In this document: positions 36,462-45,014 of the stretch, in pieces
How the letters are laid out: each line of letters begins with the position of its first letter
How positions within the stretch are numbered: the stretch's first letter is position 1
Source of the DNA: Halobellus salinus
GTDB taxonomy: Archaea > Halobacteriota > Halobacteria > Halobacteriales > Haloferacaceae
Assembly: GCF_014646875.1 (NCBI RefSeq)
Contig: NZ_BMOC01000006.1
Coordinates: 84,661 to 148,660, forward strand
Reading direction: 5' to 3'
Length of the DNA stretch: 64,000 nucleotides
Notes under the pieces: model-generated
Databases searched by the model: none
Seen by the model: only the letters and a program-made list of their open reading frames with translations
What the model was told of the DNA's origin: nothing
Translations under genes and position numbers: made by a program

Positions 36462-36911
36462 TTATGTCGTGGTGAATCTGAACGTCTCTTCGTCGCCGCT
36501 GACGACAAGCCGAACCCGGTGGTCGCCCGGATCCAGCGGGGTTAGGTCGCCGATGGTCACCCTGACGACTCCGTGGGGCGTCCACTCGGTCCCGCCGTCG
36601 ACAACGGTGACTGATACGTTCGTGCGGTACTGCGCGTCGACGATCACGTCGACGGACTCGCCCGTCGCGGGTATCGTTCGCCTCCCCGTGTTCTTGACGT
36701 AGAGTGTGAGGGTGCCCGCATTGTACACGTTGCTTTGGGAGTCGCTGATGACCTCGATATCGGTCCTGATGTTCTCGGCGACATCGGCGCCGCGGTCGTC
36801 AAGCGCACCACTGATTCCGGTGACGGTGTCGATCAGGACACCCGCCACCCCTGCGGCGACCACGATGCTCGCGATGAACAGGATCAGGCTCGGGACCGAG
36901 ACGTCGGCCAC
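36462..36911 (-). CDS. arlG: Archaellum stator protein ArlG (FlaG)
   Basis: A 149-residue protein with one N-terminal membrane helix (residues 7-29) and a beta-sandwich domain facing the pseudo-periplasm, like archaellin. With ArlF it forms the stator between membrane and S-layer. It starts at GTG 36911, directly after the arlF stop with no gap. Confidence 0.93.
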   Translation of the reverse strand: MADVSVPSLILFIASIVVAAGVAGVLIDTVTGISGALDDRGADVAENIRTDIEVISDSQSNVYNAGTLTLYVKNTGRRTIPATGESVDVIVDAQYRTNVSVTVVDGGTEWTPHGVVRVTIGDLTPLDPGDHRVRLVVSGDEETFRFTTT

Positions 36912-37376
36912 TCAGCCCACCTCCTCAACCGTGGTGTTGCTCGCGGCTACCCCGTTCTCGGCGACGACTTTCACCCGGTCTGGGGTGGTAGCGTCCAACG
37001 CGGGCGCGGTGTCGGCGTCGACGGTCACCACAAGCGACTGGTCGGGCGCCCACACGTCGGTCGCGGTGTCGTCGTCGACCGCCGTCGAATCCGGGATCGC
37101 GAACTCGTTGTCTACGAGAAGGCTCGTGTCCGCGACCGACAGCGCCGTGGTCCCGTTGTTCGTGGCGGTGACGGTGAGCGTGCTCGTGTTGGTGTTGTAC
37201 GTCACGGACGCCACGTTGATCACGGTGTTGCGACGGTCGAGGAGTTCCTCGCTCTCGGCGCTGCGGGCGTCGGATAGCTGTTCGGCGCTGCCCGCCGCCG
37301 CGGTGTACAGCGTTCCCGACGCGATCAGGACTCCCAGGAAGACGACCGCTGTCGACCCGCTAACGCCGAATCCCAC
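36912..37376 (-). CDS. arlF: Archaellum stator protein ArlF (FlaF)
   Basis: A membrane protein with an N-terminal helix (GFGVSGSTAVVFLGVLIASG) and a beta-sandwich domain that binds the S-layer. I use GTG 37376, giving 154 residues and the usual short N-terminus before GFGVSG; GTG 37385 and 37382 would add two or three residues. The gene overlaps the end of arlCE by about 16 bases, so translation is probably coupled. Confidence 0.9.
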   Translation of the reverse strand: MGFGVSGSTAVVFLGVLIASGTLYTAAAGSAEQLSDARSAESEELLDRRNTVINVASVTYNTNTSTLTVTATNNGTTALSVADTSLLVDNEFAIPDSTAVDDDTATDVWAPDQSLVVTVDADTAPALDATTPDRVKVVAENGVAASNTTVEEVG

Positions 37377-38982
37377 GGGCACCACCCCCGAGTGCCGACA
37401 GCTCTTCGAGCAGCCGTGCCTTTTCGACGTCGCCGGCGAGCCGGCTGATGTACGTGAGGCTCTCCTGGTGGTCCCGGACGCGGAGGTCGCGGGTCTCCTC
37501 GGTCCCGCCAGCAGCGGCAGCGTTGCGGACGTGTTCGCCGACGGTCCGCTCGACCTGGCGAGTGATCCACCCCTGTTCGCGGTACTGCCGCAGGGCGCGG
37601 ACTGCTCCGACCACGCCGCCGACGTCGACCAGGAACTGGGTCCACTCGAGCACCACCGACTCCGCGGTGTATCTGGCCGGAATCCGTGTGAGATACGCGT
37701 CGGCGTCGTGCTCGGCGGCTGCCGTGGAATAAACGGACGAATCCGGACCCGCGTGGCCGTTGGTCACACCGTTCGTCTCCGCGCCGGGACTCGCGCCCCG
37801 GGCGTCTTCGGGATCGACCGGGTCCGACTGGACGAACTCGTCGGCCTCCACCTGGTCGGCTTTCACTCGACCCGCCTCAACCTCGTCGGCTGCCACTCTA
37901 TCAGCTTCCACCTCATCAGCTTCCACCTCGTCGGATCCGGTACTCTCGGCTTCCACCTTGTCGGCTTCCATCTCGTCAGCTCCTCCCTCGTCGGATCCGG
38001 TACTCTCGGCTTCCATCTCGTCAGCTCCTCTCTCGTTAGCTTCGTCCCTGTCGCCGGGTCCGTCATCACCATCAGCTTCGTCGTTGTCGGACCCGAACGC
38101 GTCGTCCGCGTCGGGGTCGTCGATTCCGTCGGCATCGAATGGTTCCTCCGCGACAGCTTCATCGAGGTCGCTCTCGGCGTCCTCGTCGTCGGCGACTTCG
38201 TCCCACTCGCCGTTCTCCTCGTATTCGGATTTTAGCTCATCGAAGCTCGTTCCCCCGCCGGCGTTGGTCGAATCGTCGCCGTCAAGCGCAGCCGCAGGAT
38301 CCTCCCGTTCGTCGCCGGCGAGTTCGTCGCCCGCGGCGAGTTCAGCCTCGTCCTCGTTTGCGTCGATGTCGCCGAAATCCTCGTCGAAGAACGCCTCCGC
38401 GTCCGCGTCGGCGACGTCGGGGTCAAGGCTGTCGTTGGACTCTTCTTCCATCTCGAAGAGTCCGAAGGCGCCCTCACTCTCCAAACCGCCCATCTCGCGG
38501 GCGTCGTCGACGAACGGGTTGATGCCGCGAGTAACCATTTCGTAGATGTCCAGCAGCTTCCGAACCGTGTCGTCGAGTTCCTCAACGGTCTCGCCGATCT
38601 GTTTGTTCTCCTCGCGAACGGTGCTCATCTCCGAGGTCGTCGAGCTGAGCTCGTTTTCCAACTCGGAGATCCGGTCTTCCATCTCGGCGATGGTGTCGGG
38701 ATCGATCTCGGTCCCGCCGAGGTCGCCGCCCGCGTCGTCGAGACCCTCCGTCCCATCGCCGAACCCACCCATATCGCCGTCCAGACCGTCCATTTCGTCG
38801 CCTGCATCGCCGCCGAAACCGCCCATATCGTCGTCGAAGTCGCCCATCCCGTCGTCAAGCCCGTCCATATCGTCGCCCGCGTCGTCGAAGTCGCCCATCT
38901 CATCGTCGAACCCCAGGCCGTCCGTCGCGACGGGTTCCGACTCCGAGCCATCACTCCCGGTGATCCAGTCCATCATATCCAT
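37360..38982 (-). CDS. arlCE: Fused archaellum switch protein ArlCE (FlaCE)
   Basis: A 540-residue fusion of ArlC/D-like and ArlE parts, which link the motor to the Che system through CheF. The N-terminus is an acidic Met/Gly/Asp-rich stretch (1-90). The ArlC coiled-coil follows at about 92-160 (IAEMEDRISELENELSS). A very long acidic linker spans 170-410, and the ArlE domain 425-530 (YLTRIPARYTAESVVLEWTQ region). The linker has a run of VEAD-type five-residue repeats (about 325-385) that makes the protein longer than most relatives. First gene of the arl operon. Confidence 0.92.
   Translation of the reverse strand: MDMMDWITGSDGSESEPVATDGLGFDDEMGDFDDAGDDMDGLDDGMGDFDDDMGGFGGDAGDEMDGLDGDMGGFGDGTEGLDDAGGDLGGTEIDPDTIAEMEDRISELENELSSTTSEMSTVREENKQIGETVEELDDTVRKLLDIYEMVTRGINPFVDDAREMGGLESEGAFGLFEMEEESNDSLDPDVADADAEAFFDEDFGDIDANEDEAELAAGDELAGDEREDPAAALDGDDSTNAGGGTSFDELKSEYEENGEWDEVADDEDAESDLDEAVAEEPFDADGIDDPDADDAFGSDNDEADGDDGPGDRDEANERGADEMEAESTGSDEGGADEMEADKVEAESTGSDEVEADEVEADRVAADEVEAGRVKADQVEADEFVQSDPVDPEDARGASPGAETNGVTNGHAGPDSSVYSTAAAEHDADAYLTRIPARYTAESVVLEWTQFLVDVGGVVGAVRALRQYREQGWITRQVERTVGEHVRNAAAAGGTEETRDLRVRDHQESLTYISRLAGDVEKARLLEELSALGGGARGIRR
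37931..38015. repeat. 60-base period repeat in arlCE linker
   Basis: A 25-base segment at 37931-37955 is repeated exactly at 37991-38015, and parts of the intervening bases recur too. It encodes EAESTGSDE and VEAD-type repeats in the ArlCE linker. Confidence 0.85.
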
Positions 38983-39350
38983 CCCGACTCACCCTCGTCG
39001 CTCCGACTCCCGGTTGCCGCCCGGCGCGGCCGCCGTGGAGGGACGCAGCGCCCCGTAAACGCCGCTGGCGCGGTCCGACCGGTCCGGCGGTCCGGTCTCG
39101 GTGGCTCAGGTAGCATTCACCGAGATATCCTTTCGTTAGTACAAGAAGGTTCGCCCGAAATTATCGCTCCTGATATACCGACAGACGGGTCGTGGCGGAG
39201 CGCCCAAACCCGCCGGATTCGGCGGCATCGAGCGGGGGTGAGTGTGCGCAACAGAGCTGCTCCCGTTTTGACATTTTCTCCGCGGAGGGAAGAATTATCC
39301 ACGTGGGGAACGGATCGCGTATCAGACACCCTTCAGGAAGGGACCACACT
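38983..39350. other. Divergent control region of arlCE and the KaiC-like gene
   Basis: 368 bases without a convincing gene. AT-rich boxes at about 39150-39178 (GGTATATCAG and GATAATTTCG on the minus strand) could start the arl operon with a leader of over 100 bases. On the plus strand, GAATTATCC at 39289-39298 may serve the KaiC-like gene. No repeats found. Confidence 0.45.
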
Positions 39351-40106
39351 ATGCCAGAATTCGTCAAAACCGGCGTCGAAGGGCTCGACTCCATTCTCAA
39401 CGGAGGGATCGTAGAAAACGCTGCCGTGCTGGTGAGCGGAAACCCCGGGACTGGCAAGAGCATTCTCGGGATGCAGTACCTCTACAATGGGGTCGAGATG
39501 TTCGACGAGGGCGGGATCTACCTCACATTCGAGGAGACCGCCGACGACATCAGCCAAGCCGGGCAGTCGATCGGGTTCGACCGCTGGGACGAGTTCATCG
39601 AGGAGGGCCGGATCAAGATCTACGACAAGCGCACACTGCTCCGCAGCGGCGACTTCTCCGACACGCTGGACACCATCCTCGGCGACCTCCAAAACACCAA
39701 GTACGACCGGCTCGTGCTCGACTCGCTGACGATGTTCCAGCTGTTCTTCGATGACGAAACCGAGCAGCGGCAGTATCTCCTGAAGTTCATCGACATCCTC
39801 AAAGACAGCGGGCTCACCTCGGTTCTGACAATGGAGCAGTCGGCGGTGTTTCCCGACACGGAGATCGGACTCGAGAACTTCCTGACCGACGGCAACATCT
39901 ACCTCATCCAGTCGCCCGCCGGGTCCACGTCGAACCGGTATATCTGGGTGGCGAAAATGCGGAAACAGCCGATCGAGAACTCGATGTTCCCCCTGGAGAT
40001 CGAGGAGGGCGGCATCCAAGTCTACGAGCAGGCCGCCGGGTTCTCCATGATGGGTGAGTCGCCACCGGGATTCGGCGAGGAGAGCCCCGGCGGCGGGTTG
40101 GAGTGA
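39351..40106 (+). CDS. KaiC-like RecA-family ATPase
   Basis: A 251-residue single-domain KaiC/RAD55-type ATPase. Walker A GNPGTGKS at 30-37, a KaiC-type EE pair in LTFEETADDISQ near 63, and a Walker B-like strand DRLVLDSLTMFQ near 123. It lies between the arl operon and the archaellin genes and diverges from arlCE, so a role in motility control is likely but not shown. ATG 39351 (MPEFVKTGVEGLDSIL) opens the domain exactly; the extra in-frame codons upstream are not KaiC-like. Confidence 0.88.
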   Translation: MPEFVKTGVEGLDSILNGGIVENAAVLVSGNPGTGKSILGMQYLYNGVEMFDEGGIYLTFEETADDISQAGQSIGFDRWDEFIEEGRIKIYDKRTLLRSGDFSDTLDTILGDLQNTKYDRLVLDSLTMFQLFFDDETEQRQYLLKFIDILKDSGLTSVLTMEQSAVFPDTEIGLENFLTDGNIYLIQSPAGSTSNRYIWVAKMRKQPIENSMFPLEIEEGGIQVYEQAAGFSMMGESPPGFGEESPGGGLE

Positions 40107-40490
40107 CGGACCGCTGAATCCTGTCTCCCGGAGCCACGACGCCTTCCCGACGCCGTCCGACCACGACGCGACCCCCGTTGGCCAACGGTGTCCGGCCCTG
40201 TGGAGAACCGCTACCCGCGGGGCCCCGATGCTGGCGCTTCTCGGGTGGTTTCGCAAAAGGTGCTCGGCCGCGACCGACGACGAATCCGGTTGGTGAGTCC
40301 CTTGTTCTCCGGGCGCGTTGCCGAATCGTCGTGAGGGGTACCTGTCGAAGTCGTGTGTCGGGGTGGCTTCCCGAACATATCCGCCGTTGTGCGTCGTCGC
40401 AGCGTATGACCTCTACGCGACTCCGGGGCGCTCAACTCGAGCGCTCGAAAAGGCAGAATACGGCCGGACAGCGGGATAGCCGGGGAGTCG
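40107..40490. other. Gene-free stretch before the archaellins
   Basis: 384 bases between the KaiC-like gene and the end of the archaellin operon. Only a 22-codon frame at 40228 (MLALLGWFRKRC...) and longer Arg-rich frames that look like GC-rich chance are visible. I see no gene, hairpin or repeat that I can defend. Confidence 0.5.
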
Positions 40491-41144
40491 TTATATCGGG
40501 ACCGGGTCGCCCTCTTCGCTACCGGCGAGTTGATCGGGCATCGTCAGCACCACTTCGGTAGTTCCACCCGATTGGGTCGTGATCTCAAGCTGGACTGTCT
40601 CACTCGGTTCCAGTCCGTCCCCGTCACTGTTGCCTTCGATATGCTCGGCGTTGATCGTCAACTCGTAGCGATCTTCGTTACTGTTTAGCACACCGAACGA
40701 GTCGTCGGAATCGGTCGCTTCGACCGGTGTGACGTTGAACGCGGTGTCGGTGCCCGGGTCACCATTGAGAGCGGCTGTATTGTTCGTCAGCGTTGCGACG
40801 TTATCCTCGCTCAGGTACTTTATCGTAGTCGCATTCAAGTCGGTTGCGTCCGCCCCTGAGGCGAGTCCAACCGTCAGAGTCAGGTTCGCGACTGACCTGT
40901 CACCGTCGGTTCCCTTGGGCCCAACCGTCGCGTGCTCGTTGATGACCTCTATGCGCTCGGTAACCTGGTCAACGCTCTCCTGTCCGGTGTCCTCTGCGGT
41001 TGCTTGGAGGAACCCGGCGGTGTTTACCAAGACACCAGCGGCAATTGCTGCGACCAGCACCATCGCGATGAACACGATGAGCGTGCCGATCCCGACCTGT
41101 GCACGGTTCTCCGATTCGCCGTTGAATTGTATGAATTCCATCAT
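40491..41144 (-). CDS. arlA2: Archaellin, second of pair
   Basis: A 217-residue archaellin, a filament subunit. A type IV-pilin-like class III signal peptide precedes [20 protein letters not shown], cut by the prepilin peptidase before the hydrophobic helix. The rest is a beta-rich domain with many Asn-X-Ser/Thr sites for N-glycosylation. It lies nine bases after the other archaellin on the same strand and shares its helix and C-terminal SGGTT-VVLTMP-QL. Two adjacent ATG codons (41144 and 41141) are possible starts. The numbering of the symbol is arbitrary. Confidence 0.93.
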   Translation of the reverse strand: MMEFIQFNGESENRAQVGIGTLIVFIAMVLVAAIAAGVLVNTAGFLQATAEDTGQESVDQVTERIEVINEHATVGPKGTDGDRSVANLTLTVGLASGADATDLNATTIKYLSEDNVATLTNNTAALNGDPGTDTAFNVTPVEATDSDDSFGVLNSNEDRYELTINAEHIEGNSDGDGLEPSETVQLEITTQSGGTTEVVLTMPDQLAGSEEGDPVPI

Positions 41145-41153
41145 TGTGCTATC

Positions 41154-41813
41154 TTACAGTGGGACCGGGTCGTCGTCGTCCTCGCCGTTGAGTTGGTGCG
41201 GCATCGTCAAAACCACGTTCGTAGTCCCGCCGCTTCGGGTGGTGAGCTCTAGTTGTAGTGATTCACTCGTCCCGAGGCCGTTCTTGTCTGCCCCCTCGAC
41301 GTTGGAGGCGTTGATCACGATCTCGAATCGGTCGCTCTCTTCATCCAGCACGGGATACGAGTCGCCGTTATCGTTTTTATCGACTACTGTGAACTCGTCA
41401 CCTTGCAGAGACGTGATATTATTTCTATTGACCTCTGTCCCGGAATTAATAGTACTGTTGTTGTACACGAGGTTGGTCGCCGTGGTTTCGCTCGTGTACT
41501 TTATCGTGCTGTTCTGCAGAGCAAGTTCGCCCGACCCGGAAGACATCCGAACCGCCAACCGCAGCTCATCGATGGTAGCACTGTAGTTTGCAGGATCGCT
41601 GTCGTTGACGACGCCGTGTTGACTAACGACGTCGAGTCTGTTCGTCACTTGATTGACGCTCTCCTGTCCGGTGTCCTCCGCGGTCGCTTGGAGGAACCCG
41701 GCCGTGTTCACCAGGACGCCCGCCGCGATCGCGGCAACGAGCACCATCGCGATGAACACGATGAGCGTTCCAATGCCGACCTGCCCACGGTCGGCGTCAG
41801 TGTCGTTTATCAT
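41154..41813 (-). CDS. arlA1: Archaellin, first of pair
   Basis: A 219-residue archaellin with a short leader (MINDTDADRGQ) before the conserved helix [20 protein letters not shown], and a surface domain rich in Asn-X-Ser/Thr. The first 43 residues after the cut are almost identical with the next archaellin; the middle differs. Transcription starts far upstream: a TATA box (TTTATATATG, minus strand 41886-41900) gives a leader of about 50 bases with a GGAG stretch near the start codon, unlike the leaderless housekeeping genes. Symbol numbering is arbitrary. Confidence 0.93.
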   Translation of the reverse strand: MINDTDADRGQVGIGTLIVFIAMVLVAAIAAGVLVNTAGFLQATAEDTGQESVNQVTNRLDVVSQHGVVNDSDPANYSATIDELRLAVRMSSGSGELALQNSTIKYTSETTATNLVYNNSTINSGTEVNRNNITSLQGDEFTVVDKNDNGDSYPVLDEESDRFEIVINASNVEGADKNGLGTSESLQLELTTRSGGTTNVVLTMPHQLNGEDDDDPVPL

Positions 41814-41885
41814 GTGTTGTGTTGTCTCCAGTCTGGCCCCGGCTTCGCGTCGGAATCGGGAACCGTCACCACCAGCTATCCAGAG

Positions 41886-41900
41886 TTCATATATAAAGTC
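41886..41900 (-). promoter_or_regulatory. Archaellin operon TATA box
   Basis: GACTTTATATATGAA on the minus strand, about 73-87 bases before the first archaellin ATG. It is the strongest TATA match in the motility island and fits a highly expressed filament operon with a leadered mRNA. Confidence 0.65.
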
Positions 41901-42104
41901 ACGGGGCCAGATATCACAGGTGATATCGGCTTTCAGTCCGGTTACTGTCGTCTCAGATGCCCGCTACCGACGTCTCAGCGGAGATCGGAGAACCTAGACT
42001 GAGCGGTCGAACCGGGTGGTGCGGGAACGAATCCGGCAGGGGGCGACGAACCCGGGAGACGCAGTCAGCGCGGTCGCACTGCGCCGACGCGCACCGACTA
42101 GCGG

Positions 42105-42443
42105 TCAGTCCTCGGATATGGTGCGCCACACGTCGTCGAGTTTGTTCTTGACTTCCGGGCGCTCTGTCACCTGAACGTTGAGTTCGTTGGCCTGGAAGTC
42201 GATGACGATTTCGTCGATCTCTCGGCGGTAGACGTTGGTCCGGCGGTGTTCGTCCGAGAGGACGCGATCGTGGAGCTCAAGCAGTCCGGCACCCGTGAGT
42301 TCCTCGATCCGACGGTAACACGTTGCAATCGGAATATCGAGGAGGTCACTGAACTCCTGTGCCGAGTGCGCCTGGTCGGCAGCGCGAAGGATGTCGGGAT
42401 TGTACTCGTTCCCGAGGGCTTCGAGCGTCCTATCGGACTCCAT
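42105..42443 (-). CDS. Winged-helix transcription regulator
   Basis: A 112-residue ArsR-like winged helix-turn-helix protein. The helix-turn-helix is SAQEFSDLLDIPIATCYRRIEEL (about 28-50 overall), followed by a wing (LELHDRVLSDEHRRTNVYRR) and a short C-terminal helix. It sits directly upstream of the archaellin promoter on the same strand and next to the che genes, so it may control archaellin expression; this is inference. ATG 42443 is used. A GATAAAATAC box lies close upstream. Confidence 0.85.
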   Translation of the reverse strand: MESDRTLEALGNEYNPDILRAADQAHSAQEFSDLLDIPIATCYRRIEELTGAGLLELHDRVLSDEHRRTNVYRREIDEIVIDFQANELNVQVTERPEVKNKLDDVWRTISED

Positions 42444-42664
42444 AGACAATGAAGTATTTTATCGGGCATTACGTCAATGTGACGGTCACGGCCCCCGCGG
42501 TATTACTATTGATACCTGTCAGGTCTCCTCCCGGGACGACGAACGAGACGACGCACACTGGGGGTCGCTTCGGCCCCCACGAGACGAACCTAACCGCGAC
42601 CCGCGCCGACGTCCCCGGTGACGGCCCCGATGGGCTTATGCCGACGCCGCAGACACCACGAGGT

Positions 42665-43228
42665 ATGGCGCCGACGGACCCCCCGGATGACACACCGCGA
42701 GCAGCGCGCGGGGAAGAGGGGGTTGTCAGGCCCGAAGACCTCGATTACACCGCCTCCGAGCGGGTGGCGGAGCTCTCCGATGACCGGTACGTTGTCGCGA
42801 CCGACGAGAGTCCCCCCTCGGTGGACGGCGACAGCGAGGATACAGACCCGAGCGCGGACGACACCGAGGACCGCGGCAGCGTCGCCCGCCAGCAGACAGC
42901 GCGGTACGTCTCCGACCGCGGCGCCGACTACGGGTTGGTGCTGACCGCGGCGGTCAACGGCGAGGTCGGCCACCTCGAGCACCACTCCGACGACGTCGCC
43001 GAGGCGTTCGGCGATCTGGCGACGTGGTACGCCTCGCGGGTCGATACCGACACCGACCCGGCGGAAGCGCTCGGGATCCTGCTTTTGGCGTCCGACACCC
43101 CGGTCTCGTTCCCGGCGAAGTCGCTGGCACCGGTCCTGAAACAGCACGGGTTGACGCTCGACGATTCGATCGAAGACCTCGTGGCTGCGCTCGCCGGAGA
43201 GGGGTTGCGGATCCCGTCCGAGGAGTAG
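42665..43228 (+). CDS. Haloarchaeal DUF7500-like protein
   Basis: A 187-residue protein with a short motif near the start (VVRPEDLDYTASERVAEL), an acidic disordered middle (45-75), and a helical C-terminal domain (about 85-187). I recognise it as a haloarchaeal family of unknown function (DUF7500, from memory) often close to che genes. ATG 42665 has GGGCTTATG about 28 bases upstream. A longer start (MPTPQTPRG...) would overlap this promoter and is less likely. Confidence 0.78.
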   Translation: MAPTDPPDDTPRAARGEEGVVRPEDLDYTASERVAELSDDRYVVATDESPPSVDGDSEDTDPSADDTEDRGSVARQQTARYVSDRGADYGLVLTAAVNGEVGHLEHHSDDVAEAFGDLATWYASRVDTDTDPAEALGILLLASDTPVSFPAKSLAPVLKQHGLTLDDSIEDLVAALAGEGLRIPSEE

Positions 43229-43312
43229 CTCACACCGGACCGGTGACGGTGTCTATATCAGGCGTGATAACCGGGGCGGTGCGTTTATACGCTGCATCTC
43301 GGAAGGTCGATT

Positions 43313-43681
43313 ATGGCACGCTCCGTACTGGTTGTGGACGATTCGGCGTTTATGCGGAACCTCCTGAAACAGTTGCTCGAAGACGATCACGAAGTCGTTG
43401 GGGAGGCCGAAAACGGCGTCGAAGCGGTCGAACTGTACCACGAGCTCAACCCAGACGTGGTCACGATGGATGTGGTGATGCCGATCCGGGACGGAATCGA
43501 AGCCACCGCCGAGATCAAAGGTGATGATCCGGACGCGTCGGTCATCATGTGCACGTCCGTGGGGCAGGAGGAGAAGATGCGCGAGGCGGTCGCGGCGGGT
43601 GCGGACGGGTACATCACCAAACCCTTCCAGAAGCCGAACGTGCTCGAAGCCATCGACGACGTGGTGGGCGTCGAAGCATGA
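43313..43681 (+). CDS. cheY: Chemotaxis response regulator CheY
   Basis: A 122-residue single-domain receiver that carries the CheA phosphate to the archaellum through CheF. Acidic pocket D9/D10, phosphorylation site D53, T81 and K103 are all present (VVDDSAFM, MDVVMPIRDG, CTSVG, ITKPF). A GTTTATACG box lies about 28 bases upstream of the ATG. The stop overlaps the cheC start (ATGA). Confidence 0.96.
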   Translation: MARSVLVVDDSAFMRNLLKQLLEDDHEVVGEAENGVEAVELYHELNPDVVTMDVVMPIRDGIEATAEIKGDDPDASVIMCTSVGQEEKMREAVAAGADGYITKPFQKPNVLEAIDDVVGVEA

Positions 43682-44913
43682 ACCTCGATGTCGAGTCGTT
43701 GCGGACGTTCAGCAGCCTCGCTCACTCTGGCGCCGAGGAAGCCGCCGACTCGCTTTCGACGCTGACTGGATTCGACTCGCGCGTGGCGGTCACCAAAGTG
43801 GAGATGTCGACCCGATCGGACGTCGAACAGGAGTTCTGTGAGCGAGACTTGGTGTCGGTCCACATCGGTTTCTCCGGCGCGATTAACGGCCGCACCGTCC
43901 TCGCGTTCGACCGCGATCGCGCGGTCTCGTTGGTGGATTCGCTGGTCCCCGGCGCGTCAGACAACCCCGAGAGCGAACTGGCGACGAGCGGGCTGAAGGA
44001 GTTGGGGAACATTATGCTCGGCGGGTTCATTGACGGGTGGGCGGACTTCCTGGGTGAGGCCATCGACATCACCACCCCGACATACGTCGAATTGGACGCC
44101 GATCGGTCGCTCGTGGACGTGATCGACGCCGGCGATGACGCCACGGGTGAGGTGCCGTCCGGTGAGGGTCTCGGAGGCGACACCCCGGAAGCCGGGGCAA
44201 GCCACGTGCTCGCGTTTCAGAACCACCTCGAAACCGTCGACGAGGAGGCGGGATTCTACATCTACATGCTTCCCACCCGCGAGTCGGTCGGCCGGATCGT
44301 TGACGCAGCGGGCGACGCCGACGACGCGCTGCCGGTGGAGACGTTCACCACCTTCTCACAGATGATCACGGAGGGCGCCGGCCAGGCGTCGGAGGATCTG
44401 ACCGCGATGACCGGTATCGACACCGATGTCGACGTGAGCAGGTTGAGTTTCGTGCCGATCGAGGGTGTGCCGATGCAGTTGACCGACGAGACCAGGCGGG
44501 GGGTCGTGTTGGAGTTCACCGGCACGCCGTCGGGATATATCGCGATCCTCTTCGATCCCGGGTCCGCCGAGAGCGTCGCCGACGCGCTGATGCCCGGAAT
44601 GGACGCCGACCCCGCGATGCGGAAGAGCGCGATCCAAGAGATCGGCAACATCGTGACCTCGGGGTTTCTCGACGGGTGGGCCGACAGCCTGGAGACGACA
44701 ATCGACATCTCGCCGCCGACCTACGTCGACGACATCGGGTCGGCGATCGTCGACCCCTTGGTGGCGGAGCTGGCGCAGACCCAAGAGTACGCGTTCCTGA
44801 TCGATTCCGCGATCGCAACCCCCGACGAGACGTTCACGTGTGACATCTACGCGTTGCCGGACGAGCAGGAGCTCCGAACCGCGTTCGAGCGACTCGCGCC
44901 CGAGCCGAGCTGA
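43678..44913 (+). CDS. cheC: Double-domain CheC phosphatase
   Basis: A 411-residue protein with two full CheC/CheX-like units (about 5-200 and 215-411), twice the length of a standard CheC. Each half has the CheY-P phosphatase signature S-x3-E-x2-N: SGLKELGN near 98 and SAIQEIGN near 318, each followed by an IDIxxPxYV strand. Both phosphatase sites therefore appear intact. It overlaps cheY and its stop overlaps a micro-ORF that leads into cheD. Confidence 0.92.
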   Translation: MNLDVESLRTFSSLAHSGAEEAADSLSTLTGFDSRVAVTKVEMSTRSDVEQEFCERDLVSVHIGFSGAINGRTVLAFDRDRAVSLVDSLVPGASDNPESELATSGLKELGNIMLGGFIDGWADFLGEAIDITTPTYVELDADRSLVDVIDAGDDATGEVPSGEGLGGDTPEAGASHVLAFQNHLETVDEEAGFYIYMLPTRESVGRIVDAAGDADDALPVETFTTFSQMITEGAGQASEDLTAMTGIDTDVDVSRLSFVPIEGVPMQLTDETRRGVVLEFTGTPSGYIAILFDPGSAESVADALMPGMDADPAMRKSAIQEIGNIVTSGFLDGWADSLETTIDISPPTYVDDIGSAIVDPLVAELAQTQEYAFLIDSAIATPDETFTCDIYALPDEQELRTAFERLAPEPS

Positions 44914-45014
44914 TGGCGTACCGCCCAGCGACTCCAATGACGACCGGTGTGTGGCCGCCGGCGATGGCCGTCGGACGGTCGCCGACCCCGGGCGGCTCAC
45001 CCACCCACGCATGA
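44913..45014 (+). CDS. 33-residue micro-ORF linking cheC and cheD
   Basis: A frame starting at the ATG that shares one base with the cheC stop codon (TGATG) and ending at a TGA that overlaps the cheD ATG by the ATGA arrangement. The peptide (MAYRPATPMTTGVWPPAM...) is Pro-rich and matches no family known to me. Its likely use is to carry ribosomes from cheC to cheD, but it could also be chance. Confidence 0.4.
   Translation: MAYRPATPMTTGVWPPAMAVGRSPTPGGSPTHA

Noticed and set aside
40178..40561. Plus-strand frame of 127 codons after the KaiC-like gene
   Set aside because: Arg-rich, overlaps the archaellin end, no promoter and no recognisable domain.
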